IMG/VR virus record: IMGVR_UViG_3300034198_008895
Span: 1-64,000 of that record
Length of the DNA: 64,000 nt
Strand: one strand, 5' to 3'
Source: a virus
Shown piece after piece: positions 29,673 to 37,776 of this stretch (positions are counted from its first letter, which is position 1; each line of letters begins with the position of its first letter). Below the pieces are notes generated by a model. That model worked only from the letters and a program-made list of their open reading frames with translations. It was not told where the DNA came from and did not search any database. The translations under genes were made by a program, and so were the position numbers.

Positions 29673-30127
29673 TTATTTTGAAACGGACTATTCTTACTAA
29701 TTGTATTATGAAATCTAGCAGAACAACTTCTAGAACAAAAAAGATGTTGAACACCCTTTCTAATTCTATTATTTATTTCACCTTGAGTTATATAAAATAA
29801 ATTTCTACAATTATCACATGGAACTATTGTCCATTGTACAACCATAGCGGAATACCACCATTGTTGTTTTAATAAATTCTGCTCTTGCGATAGCAATTGT
29901 AGATTATTAATATCATCATTAGTTTTATCATCGTCCTTATGATCTACTTCAAAGTCATCAGGAACTTCATATCCAAGTTTAATACCCATAAGGTATCTAG
30001 CATAAGAAATAGTTGTTCTATCTGAATTTGAATTAAACAGATCAACTATTCTTCTATTTTCATTTGATATTCTTAAGTAACCTTTTTTCCATTTACTTCT
30101 AAAAGGTTCTTGTAATTCTATTAACAT
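29663..30127 (-). CDS. HNH homing-type endonuclease abutting tRNA-Arg
   Basis: 154 aa; ATG after TTTTGGAGCATTAGC. The HNH core is VDHKDDDKTNDDINNLQLLS (61-80), with an N-terminal DNA-binding region. A C-terminal zinc knuckle is formed by CDNC (104-107) and CSRSC (131-135). Residues 61-77 are identical to those of the HNH gene at 54.4 kb. The stop codon lies inside the tRNA-Arg 5' end, and a tRNA 5'-half remnant lies upstream. This looks like an endonuclease gene that has moved into a tRNA locus. Confidence 0.88.
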   Translation of the reverse strand: MLIELQEPFRSKWKKGYLRISNENRRIVDLFNSNSDRTTISYARYLMGIKLGYEVPDDFEVDHKDDDKTNDDINNLQLLSQEQNLLKQQWWYSAMVVQWTIVPCDNCRNLFYITQGEINNRIRKGVQHLFCSRSCSARFHNTISKNSPFQNNSR

Positions 30128-30157
30128 GCTAATGCTCCAAAAGCTATTGACATGTAT

Positions 30158-30165
30158 TATATATG
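30158..30165 (-). promoter_or_regulatory. CATATATA promoter motif
   Basis: The minus strand reads AACATATATAATACATG, 31 nt before the HNH start and directly after the tRNA remnant. Confidence 0.6.
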
Positions 30166-30178
30166 TTATTGAATAAAT

Positions 30179-30204
30179 CCCATATCCAACTGAGCTATAG
30201 GCAC
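30179..30204 (-). pseudogene. tRNA 5'-half remnant
   Basis: The minus strand reads GTGCCTATAGCTCAGTTGG followed by ATATGGG: acceptor 5' strand and D-arm only, close to the 5' end of this phage's tRNA-Ile(CAU) (GGGCCTATAGCTCAGTTGG). There is no anticodon or T-arm. It lies 52 nt upstream of the HNH gene start. Confidence 0.65.
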
Positions 30205-30243
30205 ACTTACTCTTTACAAACTATGTTGTTATCTAGTATTTTT

Positions 30244-30450
30244 TTAAAACCTTGGTGGCGGTGAAGGATACATAAACATAACAGAAAGATCCATCATAAA
30301 TTCTCCAGGCGCGGGATTATCTACAATCTCAAATCCTGGATCTTTTTTCATTCCCTCAAAAAGTTTTTGAAGTTCAGGGTTACCACAGTTTAAAGAAGCT
30401 GATTCCAGATCACCCATATGTCCACGTGACACTCTGATTTTACCAGTCAT
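30244..30450 (-). CDS. Unknown 68-aa protein
   Basis: A small Gly/Pro-containing protein ending MYPSPPPRF. The start follows GGAGAAAATAA, 13 nt after the stop of the 169-aa gene. No terminator is visible between it and the tRNA remnant. No family recognised. Confidence 0.8.
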   Translation of the reverse strand: MTGKIRVSRGHMGDLESASLNCGNPELQKLFEGMKKDPGFEIVDNPAPGEFMMDLSVMFMYPSPPPRF

Positions 30451-30463
30451 TTATTTTCTCCAG

Positions 30464-30973
30464 TTACTTATTGTGAGAAGTTTTATAGATCATATATTCT
30501 AGTTCACCTCGGCCTATACGTAAATTATTTTTTGCTAATATTGGTACGTCTTTTCCTTCACCACCAATTTCTTCAAATGTGAAAGATTTAAATTCTTTTA
30601 TTATTTCTATCTTTCCTTTTGTCAATGCCACTAAATCAATATAACCGATTCTAACCATTTCAATAGGTCTGATAAACCAATGCTCGTGATTTTTTCTAAA
30701 ATCAGACACAGCAGGTGGTAAGTAAGGTCTATCAGAAGTCATATAAATAGCCGGAGGATTCCAACCATTTTCTTCATTTCTGCATTCGATAATAATATCC
30801 ATACTGTAAAGTTGTTTATTGCTAGAAATAGATCTTAAGCAATAAAGTAATTCTGGTGCAACACAAACTCTAGGTATATTACCTTCCTTATTTATGATAG
30901 CTGATTCAGGAAGTTTTGGTCTGAATTTAAAAACAGGACCGTGATCCTTTTTTGAAACATGGTAAAACAACAT
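30464..30973 (-). CDS. Unknown 169-aa protein
   Basis: Begins MLFYHVSKKDHGPVFKFRPK and has FWF-like aromatic segments (HWFIRPIEMVRIGYIDLVAL), with a pattern loosely like ADP-ribosyl-transferase-like phage proteins (YHVSK at the N-terminus), though the catalytic residues were not identified. AGGAGAAATAA precedes the start. Function unknown. Confidence 0.8.
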   Translation of the reverse strand: MLFYHVSKKDHGPVFKFRPKLPESAIINKEGNIPRVCVAPELLYCLRSISSNKQLYSMDIIIECRNEENGWNPPAIYMTSDRPYLPPAVSDFRKNHEHWFIRPIEMVRIGYIDLVALTKGKIEIIKEFKSFTFEEIGGEGKDVPILAKNNLRIGRGELEYMIYKTSHNK

Positions 30974-30992
30974 TTATTTCTCCTAGTAAAAA

Positions 30993-31022
30993 AAGAAGAG
31001 AGGGATTTCTCCCTCTCTTCTT
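30993..31022 (-). terminator. Terminator
   Basis: A 13-bp stem (AAGAAGAGAGGGA, loop TTTC, TCCCTCTCTTCTT) followed by TTTTTTAC on the minus strand. Confidence 0.9.
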
Positions 31023-31023
31023 C

Positions 31024-31209
31024 CTAGTCGTTTAAAGACTCTTCAATGAACTTCCTGAAGAAAACCTTCTCACTACCGCGTTTCTTTTTCCGCATGAACT
31101 TAACGCGCTTAGGTCCTTTAGGAGCAGGAGTGCAACAAGCACACTTCCAACCACCAGGTCCCAGCTCTTCGCTCTGAATCATACGAATAAAACGTTTTTC
31201 ACTAATCAT
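31024..31209 (-). CDS. Unknown 61-aa basic protein
   Basis: Contains CACC (20-23) and a very basic middle (APKGPKRVKFMRKKKRGSEK). AGGAGCAATATC precedes the ATG. It could bind nucleic acid; no family recognised. Confidence 0.78.
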   Translation of the reverse strand: MISEKRFIRMIQSEELGPGGWKCACCTPAPKGPKRVKFMRKKKRGSEKVFFRKFIEESLND

Positions 31210-31278
31210 GATATTGCTCCTGTTAAGATCAATGGTTCATGATAGCCTCCATTTGGTTATTAAACTACAGGAAAAAGT

Positions 31279-31491
31279 TTACATATTAATCAGATTCCGA
31301 AAGGCGTCGCAAGCCTCCTTCGCTTCCTTCAAACTGCACTCATTATTCTGCTTACGATAAGCACGAATACCAAGCACATGAAGATCACGGCTGACCAGAT
31401 GCCTCCAGTCATATTCCAAAATCTCCTTATCAAGAAGATCAAGAGTTTTGTTAACGTGTTTGCGAACTTCCAGAATTTCAGTCAAAGTCAT
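31279..31491 (-). CDS. Unknown 70-aa helical protein
   Basis: All-helical small protein (TLTEILEVRKHVNKTLDLL, LKEAKEACDAFRNLINM). The ribosome-binding site is weak (TAGGAACAATC). A separate gene in a run of small ones, with no terminator either side. No family recognised. Confidence 0.78.
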   Translation of the reverse strand: MTLTEILEVRKHVNKTLDLLDKEILEYDWRHLVSRDLHVLGIRAYRKQNNECSLKEAKEACDAFRNLINM

Positions 31492-31550
31492 GATTGTTCC
31501 TAAGAACTATGGCAACATTACCATAGATTATTCATGACAATCTCCTTATG

Positions 31551-31787
31551 TTAGTTAATGGTTCTAGGCGTTCCTATTTTGTCAAGAACACTACAAGCAG
31601 CCTCAACACATTCTGTCGGAGACTTATTATTTTTATGTGCATCAAGAAGAGCATGTTTAGCCTCTTCTATACGAGCACACATTTCTCTAATAAAGGCAGC
31701 CTTTTCAGCCTGAGACATGCCTTGTAATTTTTGTTTAACCTTTTCTAACTCTGCGTCAAGATCAGGTATAGGTGGAAATTCAATCAT
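31551..31787 (-). CDS. Unknown 78-aa helical protein
   Basis: Coiled-coil-like (DLDAELEKVKQKLQGMSQAE, ARIEEAKHALLDAHKNNKS). It starts 2 nt after the stop of the 104-aa gene and is probably coupled to it. No family recognised. Confidence 0.8.
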   Translation of the reverse strand: MIEFPPIPDLDAELEKVKQKLQGMSQAEKAAFIREMCARIEEAKHALLDAHKNNKSPTECVEAACSVLDKIGTPRTIN

Positions 31788-31789
31788 GC

Positions 31790-32104
31790 TTAATAAAGGT
31801 TTTCAGAGTACAGAGTACCACCATTAGCGGTATCCCCACCACAGCGATAAACAATTTGCCCAGCGGCCTCTGCAACTTTCCAAGCCTCTGTGCGAGACAT
31901 GAAGACACCCCACTGATCGATAAACCCTTGATCATCGTAATCATGAAAGTCAAGATCAAGACACAGACGAACATGCATTCGCATGACATCATCCATATGA
32001 CGAGGTCCTAAAACAATACGACCTGTTTTACTTGAACGACATGCTGCGCAGACAACACGACGTTGTTTTGTTAATTCATCTTTAGTACATCCATCTGCAA
32101 ACAT
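31790..32104 (-). CDS. Conserved phage protein of unknown function, 104 aa
   Basis: The ATG at 32104 (AGAGGTATAAA upstream) is preferred over a longer frame that would lie inside the preceding gene. The pattern VVCAACRSSKTGRIVLGPRH, DDQGFIDQWGVFMSRTEAW, AGQIVYRCGGD and LYSENLY is one recalled from many phage proteins, in which a hydrophobic core is followed by a QGF...F.R.EA module and an L.SE.LY end. The function of that family is not known. Confidence 0.85.
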   Translation of the reverse strand: MFADGCTKDELTKQRRVVCAACRSSKTGRIVLGPRHMDDVMRMHVRLCLDLDFHDYDDQGFIDQWGVFMSRTEAWKVAEAAGQIVYRCGGDTANGGTLYSENLY

Positions 32105-32105
32105 T

Positions 32106-32765
32106 TTATACCTCTGACAGTTTCTTCTGCCTGTAGAAATTATAAGCAGAATAGAATTCAACATAGAAATCTCTTAATTTCAATATATGACTATCATTAG
32201 GATTTTCTAATGCAAGTTCTTGATATTGTTTATACCGAGAACAAACATCTTCATAGGTAAGCTCACCAGCTTTGTGCTTGAGAGCATAAAGATACATCTC
32301 TGGATCTTTAAGTGAACGTTCTGATGCTTTTTCTTGAGCCATCGATATTCTGACAGTGTCAAGAATATTTAATAAAAGAGCAGGTTTGATTTTCTTGATA
32401 ATGTCTTTGCAAACAATAAGACATTTTTTAGCTTCTTCAATTTCTTCTTCATCAAAACCCATTGCTTCAAACATACGGTTCTGAAGAATTTGTAATGGAT
32501 AAGTATTGTATGTAACATTGTTCTTGTTACAGTAAATAGAAATGATCTCAATATAAACCTTTAAAGAACTTACAAAGGACTGGTTATTACCAGCACCATC
32601 TTTAAAGATAAACATCCCTTCTCCATCTACTTCAACTTCCCCTGTTTCAAGTAGACGATCAAGTGCTTTCTCAAAAGGAAGAAAGGAGTTCATTTGTGTC
32701 ACGAGACTAGGATAACGAATATCTCTAGGCACGTATTTCTTTTTTGGTTTCTTATTGTTTGCCAT
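32106..32765 (-). CDS. Unknown 219-aa protein
   Basis: Basic start (MANNKKPKKKYVPRDIRYPS) followed by a mainly helical body. Its stop overlaps the upstream ribosome-binding region of the 104-aa gene, and it starts 2 nt after the preceding stop. No membrane segment or motif recognised. Confidence 0.84.
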   Translation of the reverse strand: MANNKKPKKKYVPRDIRYPSLVTQMNSFLPFEKALDRLLETGEVEVDGEGMFIFKDGAGNNQSFVSSLKVYIEIISIYCNKNNVTYNTYPLQILQNRMFEAMGFDEEEIEEAKKCLIVCKDIIKKIKPALLLNILDTVRISMAQEKASERSLKDPEMYLYALKHKAGELTYEDVCSRYKQYQELALENPNDSHILKLRDFYVEFYSAYNFYRQKKLSEV

Positions 32766-32767
32766 GA

Positions 32768-33136
32768 TTATTGATTTTTAAAGTCAATAACAACAAAAAC
32801 AGTTTGAATAATTTCAACATCATCAGCAGACTGAATAGCTGAACAAAATTCTGGTTTTGATTTCTTACCAGGAAACAATTTTGTTACTTCTCGTGTGACA
32901 ACATGAAATGAATGAACAACATCTTTCACAATACCAGCTGTAACATGATTATGAAAAATAATATTATCTTTATGATCGGAATGAACATTCTTAAAAATAA
33001 GATCGAATAGGTTCATTTTTAATTTTATTGTTTCACCGATCTGAGGTATCTGACCAACTTCAATTTCACAACCACGTCGAATTTCAGTTGAGTCAGTATT
33101 ACTATCACCGTATAAACATGGAATAATTTTCACTTT
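32768..33136 (-). CDS. Unknown 122-aa protein, GTG start
   Basis: The GTG at 33136 follows AAGGAGATTAAA. A longer frame to 33160 would run into the promoter motif at 33161 and is rejected. Beta-rich protein (VKIIPCLYGDS, CEIEVGQIPQIGETIKLKM, DVEIIQTVFVVIDF). First gene of the 33.1-30.2 kb run. No family recognised. Confidence 0.82.
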   Translation of the reverse strand, partial: KVKIIPCLYGDSNTDSTEIRRGCEIEVGQIPQIGETIKLKMNLFDLIFKNVHSDHKDNIIFHNHVTAGIVKDVVHSFHVVTREVTKLFPGKKSKPEFCSAIQSADDVEIIQTVFVVIDFKNQ

Positions 33137-33160
33137 AATCTCCTTATTAATTACAATCAT

Positions 33161-33168
33161 TATATATG
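33161..33168 (-). promoter_or_regulatory. CATATATA promoter motif
   Basis: The minus strand reads ACCATATATAATGATTG, 25 nt before the GTG start at 33136. It decides the start of that gene. Confidence 0.65.
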
Positions 33169-33196
33169 GTAATGTTTTTTATTCTAATGCAAAAAA

Positions 33197-33220
33197 AAGA
33201 AGGACCCAAAGGTCCTTCTT
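33197..33220 (-). terminator. Terminator
   Basis: A 10-bp stem (AAGAAGGACC, loop CAAA, GGTCCTTCTT) followed by TTTTTTTGC on the minus strand. Confidence 0.9.
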
Positions 33221-33225
33221 CTTAT

Positions 33226-33624
33226 TTATGCAGCTTTATCACACATAACGCCAGAGCGATTACCCTTAGCAGGAGATGCAAGCATCCGCATAAAGTCCAG
33301 AAGACGCCAGCAGTCATCTGGATTGGTAATATCGATCAGACGAATTTCATGTGACCGAGACACACGAACAGCCAAACGAATACCAACATACTCGTTATTC
33401 TTGGTAAAGGCACGCAGAGTGTATTTGGTGCCTTCGACATTCGTAAACTGATGAACATTGTGACCCTGTTCCCAGGTTTCAAAACCAAGAGTTTCAAGAG
33501 GTTTTTCAAGACGCTCAATGAACGGCTTGATTGCTTCCGCATGGTGATCAGCATTGCGTTTGGTACCAACAATACCAAGACCATTTGCACGAAGAGGGAT
33601 GATGTTAGTTTGAGGTTTTTTCAT
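33226..33624 (-). CDS. Unknown 132-aa protein
   Basis: Mixed alpha/beta protein with a middle segment KYTLRAFTKNNEYVGIRLAV and a basic C-terminus. The 100-nt gap upstream holds no recognisable promoter motif or gene. Last gene before a terminator. No family recognised. Confidence 0.83.
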   Translation of the reverse strand: MKKPQTNIIPLRANGLGIVGTKRNADHHAEAIKPFIERLEKPLETLGFETWEQGHNVHQFTNVEGTKYTLRAFTKNNEYVGIRLAVRVSRSHEIRLIDITNPDDCWRLLDFMRMLASPAKGNRSGVMCDKAA

Positions 33625-33723
33625 TTTGTTGCCTTTCTGACGTTCAACGTCGAGTGGGTGCTACTATTAAAATGACCGCTAGGGTCGTTAACACTGGAGC
33701 ATAAACTCTCAGTGGTACTACAA

Positions 33724-34719
33724 CTACAATGTTGCTACTTCTGCTTTATAAGGACGTGAGTAGGTTTTGTTGAGATAGTCAATAAGTTCATCAACTGTTC
33801 CAATATACATCTTTTCAATATGATGCAACTTGATATAATCATCGACAGTTTTTAGAATGCCGTCAGGGAAAGCTTCACGAGGTGCAACTTCATGAGGCAT
33901 GACAGAGCTTGAAGAAACAAGATCATTAGGAAGATATCCCACACCGATGCAGTAATCATCAGTGAAGAAGAAAACTTCATTGTTCCTGATGCAAGTGATT
34001 GTCTGACCTTTATCGACTTTCTCTTGCATCTCTTCCTTAGTCAGAACACCCTTGATCTGCTTACCACTCTTAGCAAGCAGTTTTGACATGTGGGAATTGT
34101 TTAACAGTGTTTCCTTATCGAAAACAAAGTCAACCGAATAATCACGTTGATCGATATGATAGTTCATTGCTAAATGATCATTATAGTCTTCTTCCCAGTC
34201 CCTTGTCATTTCATCCAGTGCATCACCCATCTGGTCACATGAGTCATCATGTTCACAGATATAATTGATGTAGCTTACAGCTTTCAGACAAGCGTCCAGG
34301 ATGTAAGCTTTGATCTGCCGCTCACTCAAGTATGTCCTGGGACCTTCCTGGTTATAATTGGTGTAGACCGACTCGTAACGATAATCGTTCTTGGGGTCAA
34401 GATGAAGCTGAATGCCACCGTAACGATGATTAAGCTTACGCTTACAGATGATACCAGATTCAACCTGCTTCCAAATTTCCTTGAAAGCGAATTCAGCAAA
34501 GCCAGGTTTACTGGCACCTTCCATCATGGCAGCAAAGCCACCTTTAGCCTTGCGTTGCTCATGATAATGCCGACGAATGTTTTCTTCATCAGGTTTATAA
34601 CCCATGAGATAAACATACGCAGCACCTGCGATTGTACGACCAACTTCCGTGTCATTGATCTGCCAAACTTTCTTACCTACACGGAAATTATTCATCAGCC
34701 ACGACATTGTTCTTTGCAT
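33724..34719 (-). CDS. Unknown 331-aa protein
   Basis: A His/Asp/Tyr-rich soluble protein with segments GRTIAGAAYVYLMGY, CEHDDSCDQMGDALDEM and EVFFFTDDYCIGVGYLP. No signal, membrane segment or known motif. It starts 2 nt after the stop of the 164-aa gene, so the two are coupled. Confidence 0.86.
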   Translation of the reverse strand: MQRTMSWLMNNFRVGKKVWQINDTEVGRTIAGAAYVYLMGYKPDEENIRRHYHEQRKAKGGFAAMMEGASKPGFAEFAFKEIWKQVESGIICKRKLNHRYGGIQLHLDPKNDYRYESVYTNYNQEGPRTYLSERQIKAYILDACLKAVSYINYICEHDDSCDQMGDALDEMTRDWEEDYNDHLAMNYHIDQRDYSVDFVFDKETLLNNSHMSKLLAKSGKQIKGVLTKEEMQEKVDKGQTITCIRNNEVFFFTDDYCIGVGYLPNDLVSSSSVMPHEVAPREAFPDGILKTVDDYIKLHHIEKMYIGTVDELIDYLNKTYSRPYKAEVATL

Positions 34720-34721
34720 TT

Positions 34722-35216
34722 TTAAATCTCCTTATTGGGATTATCGATCCAATTAATCGCTTCTTCGACAGTGTGGAATCCATCTTTAGCTACCTGTTTG
34801 GTATCCGGTTTATGGAACACACAGACATGGTTTTGACAACCACCCATGGAAATACCTGCTGTTGAAACACTGACCAGATACTCTTTATAGTAGAACTGAC
34901 AGAGAGCATCGATCGGAAGATATCCAGACTGTGCGTCACCGATGATATGGAAATCACGAATCTGAAGCATGTCCTTGTGTTCATAAGGTCCCGGCATCGG
35001 ACAAGGACGAAGGTATTTCCAACCTTTGGTATCGACATAAATACCAGTACCGACATTACCTGAATGACTCCAGCGTTGAACACCAGGGTTCCATTGAAGA
35101 ACAACTACTTCGTGCTCACGCCCATCAAAATCGATGTGTTGCACCCAGTGGTGACCACCAAGTCGAGAATGATGACCGGGAGGTTTCGGTTCAACCTGAA
35201 TTTGTTCTTTAATCAT
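34722..35216 (-). CDS. Unknown 164-aa protein
   Basis: The ATG at 35216 follows AAGGAGTATAGAA. It is rich in His, Gly and Trp (PGHHSRLGGHHWVQHIDFDG, VLQWNPGVQRWSHSG), with a beta-type centre and a final helix (FHTVEEAINWIDNP). Possibly a small carbohydrate- or metal-binding fold, but no family recognised. Confidence 0.84.
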   Translation of the reverse strand: MIKEQIQVEPKPPGHHSRLGGHHWVQHIDFDGREHEVVVLQWNPGVQRWSHSGNVGTGIYVDTKGWKYLRPCPMPGPYEHKDMLQIRDFHIIGDAQSGYLPIDALCQFYYKEYLVSVSTAGISMGGCQNHVCVFHKPDTKQVAKDGFHTVEEAINWIDNPNKEI

Positions 35217-35256
35217 TTCTATACTCCTTAAGGAATTGAAGATATCCATCAACTTT

Positions 35257-35264
35257 TATATATG
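35257..35264 (-). promoter_or_regulatory. CATATATA promoter motif
   Basis: The minus strand reads TTGCATATATAAAAG, 41 nt before the 164-aa gene. Confidence 0.6.
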
Positions 35265-35294
35265 CAATCAATTTAATTTCAAATGAAAAAAAAA

Positions 35295-35320
35295 AAGAAG
35301 AGGGATTACTCCCTCTTCTT
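35295..35320 (-). terminator. Terminator
   Basis: An 11-bp stem (AAGAAGAGGGA, loop TTAC, TCCCTCTTCTT) followed by a T run on the minus strand. It overlaps the end of the 331-aa gene stop. Confidence 0.9.
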
Positions 35321-36314
35321 ATGCCGCTAACAATGTTCCGTTGGTAACACCAACTTCACCAATGTTTGCATTAATATAAGCACCGCGACCTTTCCTACGT
35401 TCAGGAAGAAGTTTAGGTTCAAGGTAATCGACTTCAGAAACAATCAATTCCTTTAATGCCTTATCCTGAGTAATACCGAAGAAGTTAGCTTCTCGCAACA
35501 GATCTTCTTCATTACCAGACTTGACATACATAGCGACCATGAAAAGTTGGTCCAGCATCGGGGTATCTACCGCATATACACAAAGATTTGCGATATGAAT
35601 CCCTGTCTTAGTAAATAGTTCTAAACCGAAAGGTGTTCCATGTCCTGGTCTTTCAGTTCTTTCAATGATATTGTTATATCTTCTCTTGGTGAGTACAAAC
35701 TTAAACAAAGAGTCTGGATGACTAACTTCGATCTCATCACCTTTAAGAAAGATTTTAGTATCTTCTTCCATACCAAAGTTATCAAGAAGTTTCAAGGCTC
35801 GTTTGATAGAGTTCTTAACAGGCTTCCTGACTTCTCGTGGTGTAGATTTTCCACAGACTACTCTTCCTGTTGTATAAACAGGAACACATGGATTACCATT
35901 GTAATAAACAAAGTTACCATTATCCGTTTGATAAACAGCTAATGTTGTCTGTGTTATACAAGTCCCAGTAGTGCTAGCTGTTCCTTCTTGGAAGTAAGGC
36001 CATGTTACTGAACTTGTTGATGTCGCGGATGTATTAACCCAGATTCTATTCGTTTGAATTTGGTCTGGACCAATTGTTCTATCAGTAATATAGATACCTG
36101 TGGCATTCGTATAAATACGTGTAGTTCCATTTGCCGGTAACTGTATAGATGTATTATTGGGTAAAGCTATTAAGCCTGTGTTTGGTGTTGCTGGTACCGG
36201 ATCAGGCTCAATAACTGGAACAGGAAGATCAGGAATCTCATCAGGAAAGATATTAGCTAGTAACATCGATTGTGTTATTTCTGCTTCCCGTTCCGCAAGC
36301 CTAAGGAAAGACAT
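35319..36314 (-). CDS. Unknown 331-aa protein with Thr/Asn-rich beta region
   Basis: N-terminal helix, then a proline-rich linker (VPVIEPDPVPATP), then a Thr/Asn/Ser-rich beta region (about 45-150) of the kind found in fibre or surface proteins, and a soluble C-terminal domain (VRKPVKNSIKRALKLLDNFG onward). It overlaps the 146-aa gene by one base at 36314. It may be virion-associated, judged from composition only. Confidence 0.83.
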   Translation of the reverse strand: MSFLRLAEREAEITQSMLLANIFPDEIPDLPVPVIEPDPVPATPNTGLIALPNNTSIQLPANGTTRIYTNATGIYITDRTIGPDQIQTNRIWVNTSATSTSSVTWPYFQEGTASTTGTCITQTTLAVYQTDNGNFVYYNGNPCVPVYTTGRVVCGKSTPREVRKPVKNSIKRALKLLDNFGMEEDTKIFLKGDEIEVSHPDSLFKFVLTKRRYNNIIERTERPGHGTPFGLELFTKTGIHIANLCVYAVDTPMLDQLFMVAMYVKSGNEEDLLREANFFGITQDKALKELIVSEVDYLEPKLLPERRKGRGAYINANIGEVGVTNGTLLAA

Positions 36315-36754
36315 TACCCGCCACGAATAGGTTTCATAGCAACAGAGTTAGACTCAACAACTTCTTCAGCTGTCTTTGCCTTCTTCATTGCTTGTAGATC
36401 CTTACCTTTCTTGATCTTACCTACACGCGCTTTATCATTCTTAACAAGTGTCGCAAGATCAGCATCATCAAAATCAGCCATCATTTTTTCGAACTGTTCG
36501 TCGGTAATGATGATATCTTCAAGTTTACCACGGCGAAGATCTCGTTCGGTAACTTCACCTTTACGTTTAATCTGACCGAATAGATACTTCTTGGTTGTGA
36601 AGAAAACATAACCTTCTTTCATCTTACGACGAATAACCTCAAGGATATGTTCTTTATTCTGTTCATCCCATTGTATAGTAAGATCTCCCAGCATTCCTAA
36701 GAATGTACAGGAAAAAGTTTGTTCAGTTACAGTGTTTTCAAGAACAGCTTCCAT
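36314..36754 (-). CDS. Unknown 146-aa protein
   Basis: Beta-rich N-terminal half (FSCTFLGMLGDLTIQWDE, GYVFFTTKKYLFGQIK), then a charged helical C-terminus ending MKPIRGG. TGGAGAAATTC precedes the start. Similar small proteins occur in other giant phages as hypothetical proteins; no function known. Confidence 0.84.
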   Translation of the reverse strand: MEAVLENTVTEQTFSCTFLGMLGDLTIQWDEQNKEHILEVIRRKMKEGYVFFTTKKYLFGQIKRKGEVTERDLRRGKLEDIIITDEQFEKMMADFDDADLATLVKNDKARVGKIKKGKDLQAMKKAKTAEEVVESNSVAMKPIRGG

Positions 36755-36769
36755 GAATTTCTCCAGTTT

Positions 36770-37186
36770 TCAGTTTTCAGTTTTAGAAATACCAAGTATT
36801 GGTCGCCAGCCATTAGTTGTAAAAATATAACAACACTCTAAACGATCTTTTGTTTTTTCATCAAGAGGATACCCAAGATAAGTCTTAGGTGTAAAATAAA
36901 ATGCATCACCTTCTTCAGCCACATCTGGAAAGTAATCAGAAGGAGGGTACCATGTCATCCCCGTAAAGAAAGCTGGTCCTGGTACTCTTGCTAAAGATTT
37001 TGTATTAGCGGCGCCGAAATGATCAACAGTTAAATGATCAAATTTACCAAGAGTAACCTTTTTACCATCAACATAGATACCAGGTTCTGGATTAATGATA
37101 GTTGGTTTTTGTTTAGCAGGAAGAGTCGGAGCAACAGCTAACCCAACAAACCCAGCTAAAGATTGAAGAAATCCACGACGTTTCAT
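36770..37186 (-). CDS. Protein with Tat (twin-arginine) signal
   Basis: 138 aa beginning MKRRGFLQSLAGFVGLAVAP, a twin-arginine signal with RRGFL, a hydrophobic stretch, and a possible cut after PAKQ or nearby. The mature part is beta-rich and aromatic (FFTGMTWYPPSDYFPDVAEE, GDAFYFTPKTYLGYP). The Tat route exports folded proteins to the periplasm. A Tat signal is uncommon in phages. It starts 1 nt after the stop of the 165-aa gene. Confidence 0.8.
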   Translation of the reverse strand: MKRRGFLQSLAGFVGLAVAPTLPAKQKPTIINPEPGIYVDGKKVTLGKFDHLTVDHFGAANTKSLARVPGPAFFTGMTWYPPSDYFPDVAEEGDAFYFTPKTYLGYPLDEKTKDRLECCYIFTTNGWRPILGISKTEN

Positions 37187-37187
37187 A

Positions 37188-37685
37188 TCACACTCCTAGT
37201 TGTTTCTTTTTATCCAGCAATAAAGCATAAATTGCTAGAAGTTCATCAAGACATAATTCACTACCTAATTCAGCGTGAATCTTTCCATCTATAATTTTAC
37301 ACGTCTTAAAGTTACAATAACCATTAGCACGATATTTATAAACTTGTTCTGCTACATCATATTCCATGATAGGAAGTTTAAGATTATTCTCTTCATCAAA
37401 TAACAAATTAGCACATAAGAAACCATGCTGTGTGTCATCTATTTCTGTAAAGTTAATAATAAAAGGAATATCGATACTAATAACTTCTTGACTAACAACA
37501 GCAGCATAAACGAATAAAGCATAAATTTCATCTTCAGAAACCATACCATGATCAAACCAATATCGACCACCTTTGCTTGGTGAAAAATAAGGAAGATTGG
37601 ATGGCTTTAATTTATTACATGTCTTTTTGTTAATAACCGGATTAGGATTCTCTAATAGAATCTTAAATGCTTCATTGATGTTCAT
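37188..37685 (-). CDS. Unknown 165-aa protein
   Basis: Soluble acidic protein with a beta/helix mix (GRYWFDHGMVSEDEIYALFV, HGFLCANLLFDEENNLKLP) and a C-terminal helix (ELCLDELLAIYALLLDKKKQ). First gene of the 37.7-35.3 kb unit, with a CATATATA motif 29 nt upstream. No family recognised. Confidence 0.84.
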   Translation of the reverse strand: MNINEAFKILLENPNPVINKKTCNKLKPSNLPYFSPSKGGRYWFDHGMVSEDEIYALFVYAAVVSQEVISIDIPFIINFTEIDDTQHGFLCANLLFDEENNLKLPIMEYDVAEQVYKYRANGYCNFKTCKIIDGKIHAELGSELCLDELLAIYALLLDKKKQLGV

Positions 37686-37713
37686 AATAACCTCAACTAT
37701 ATATCACAATTAT

Positions 37714-37721
37714 TATATATG
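37714..37721 (-). promoter_or_regulatory. CATATATA promoter motif
   Basis: The minus strand reads TTCATATATAATAATTG, 29 nt before the 165-aa gene. Confidence 0.62.
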
Positions 37722-37751
37722 AAGTTAAAAAACATTCCATAACAAAGAAAA

Positions 37752-37775
37752 AAGAAGGACCCGAAGGTCCTTCTT
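37752..37775 (-). terminator. Terminator
   Basis: A 10-bp stem (AAGAAGGACC, loop CGAA, GGTCCTTCTT) followed by TTTTTCTTTG on the minus strand. Confidence 0.9.
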
Positions 37776-37776
37776 C

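Noticed and set aside
33137-33160. Longer N-terminus of the 122-aa gene starting at 33160
   Set aside because: It would begin next to the promoter motif, and the GTG at 33136 has the AAGGAG site.
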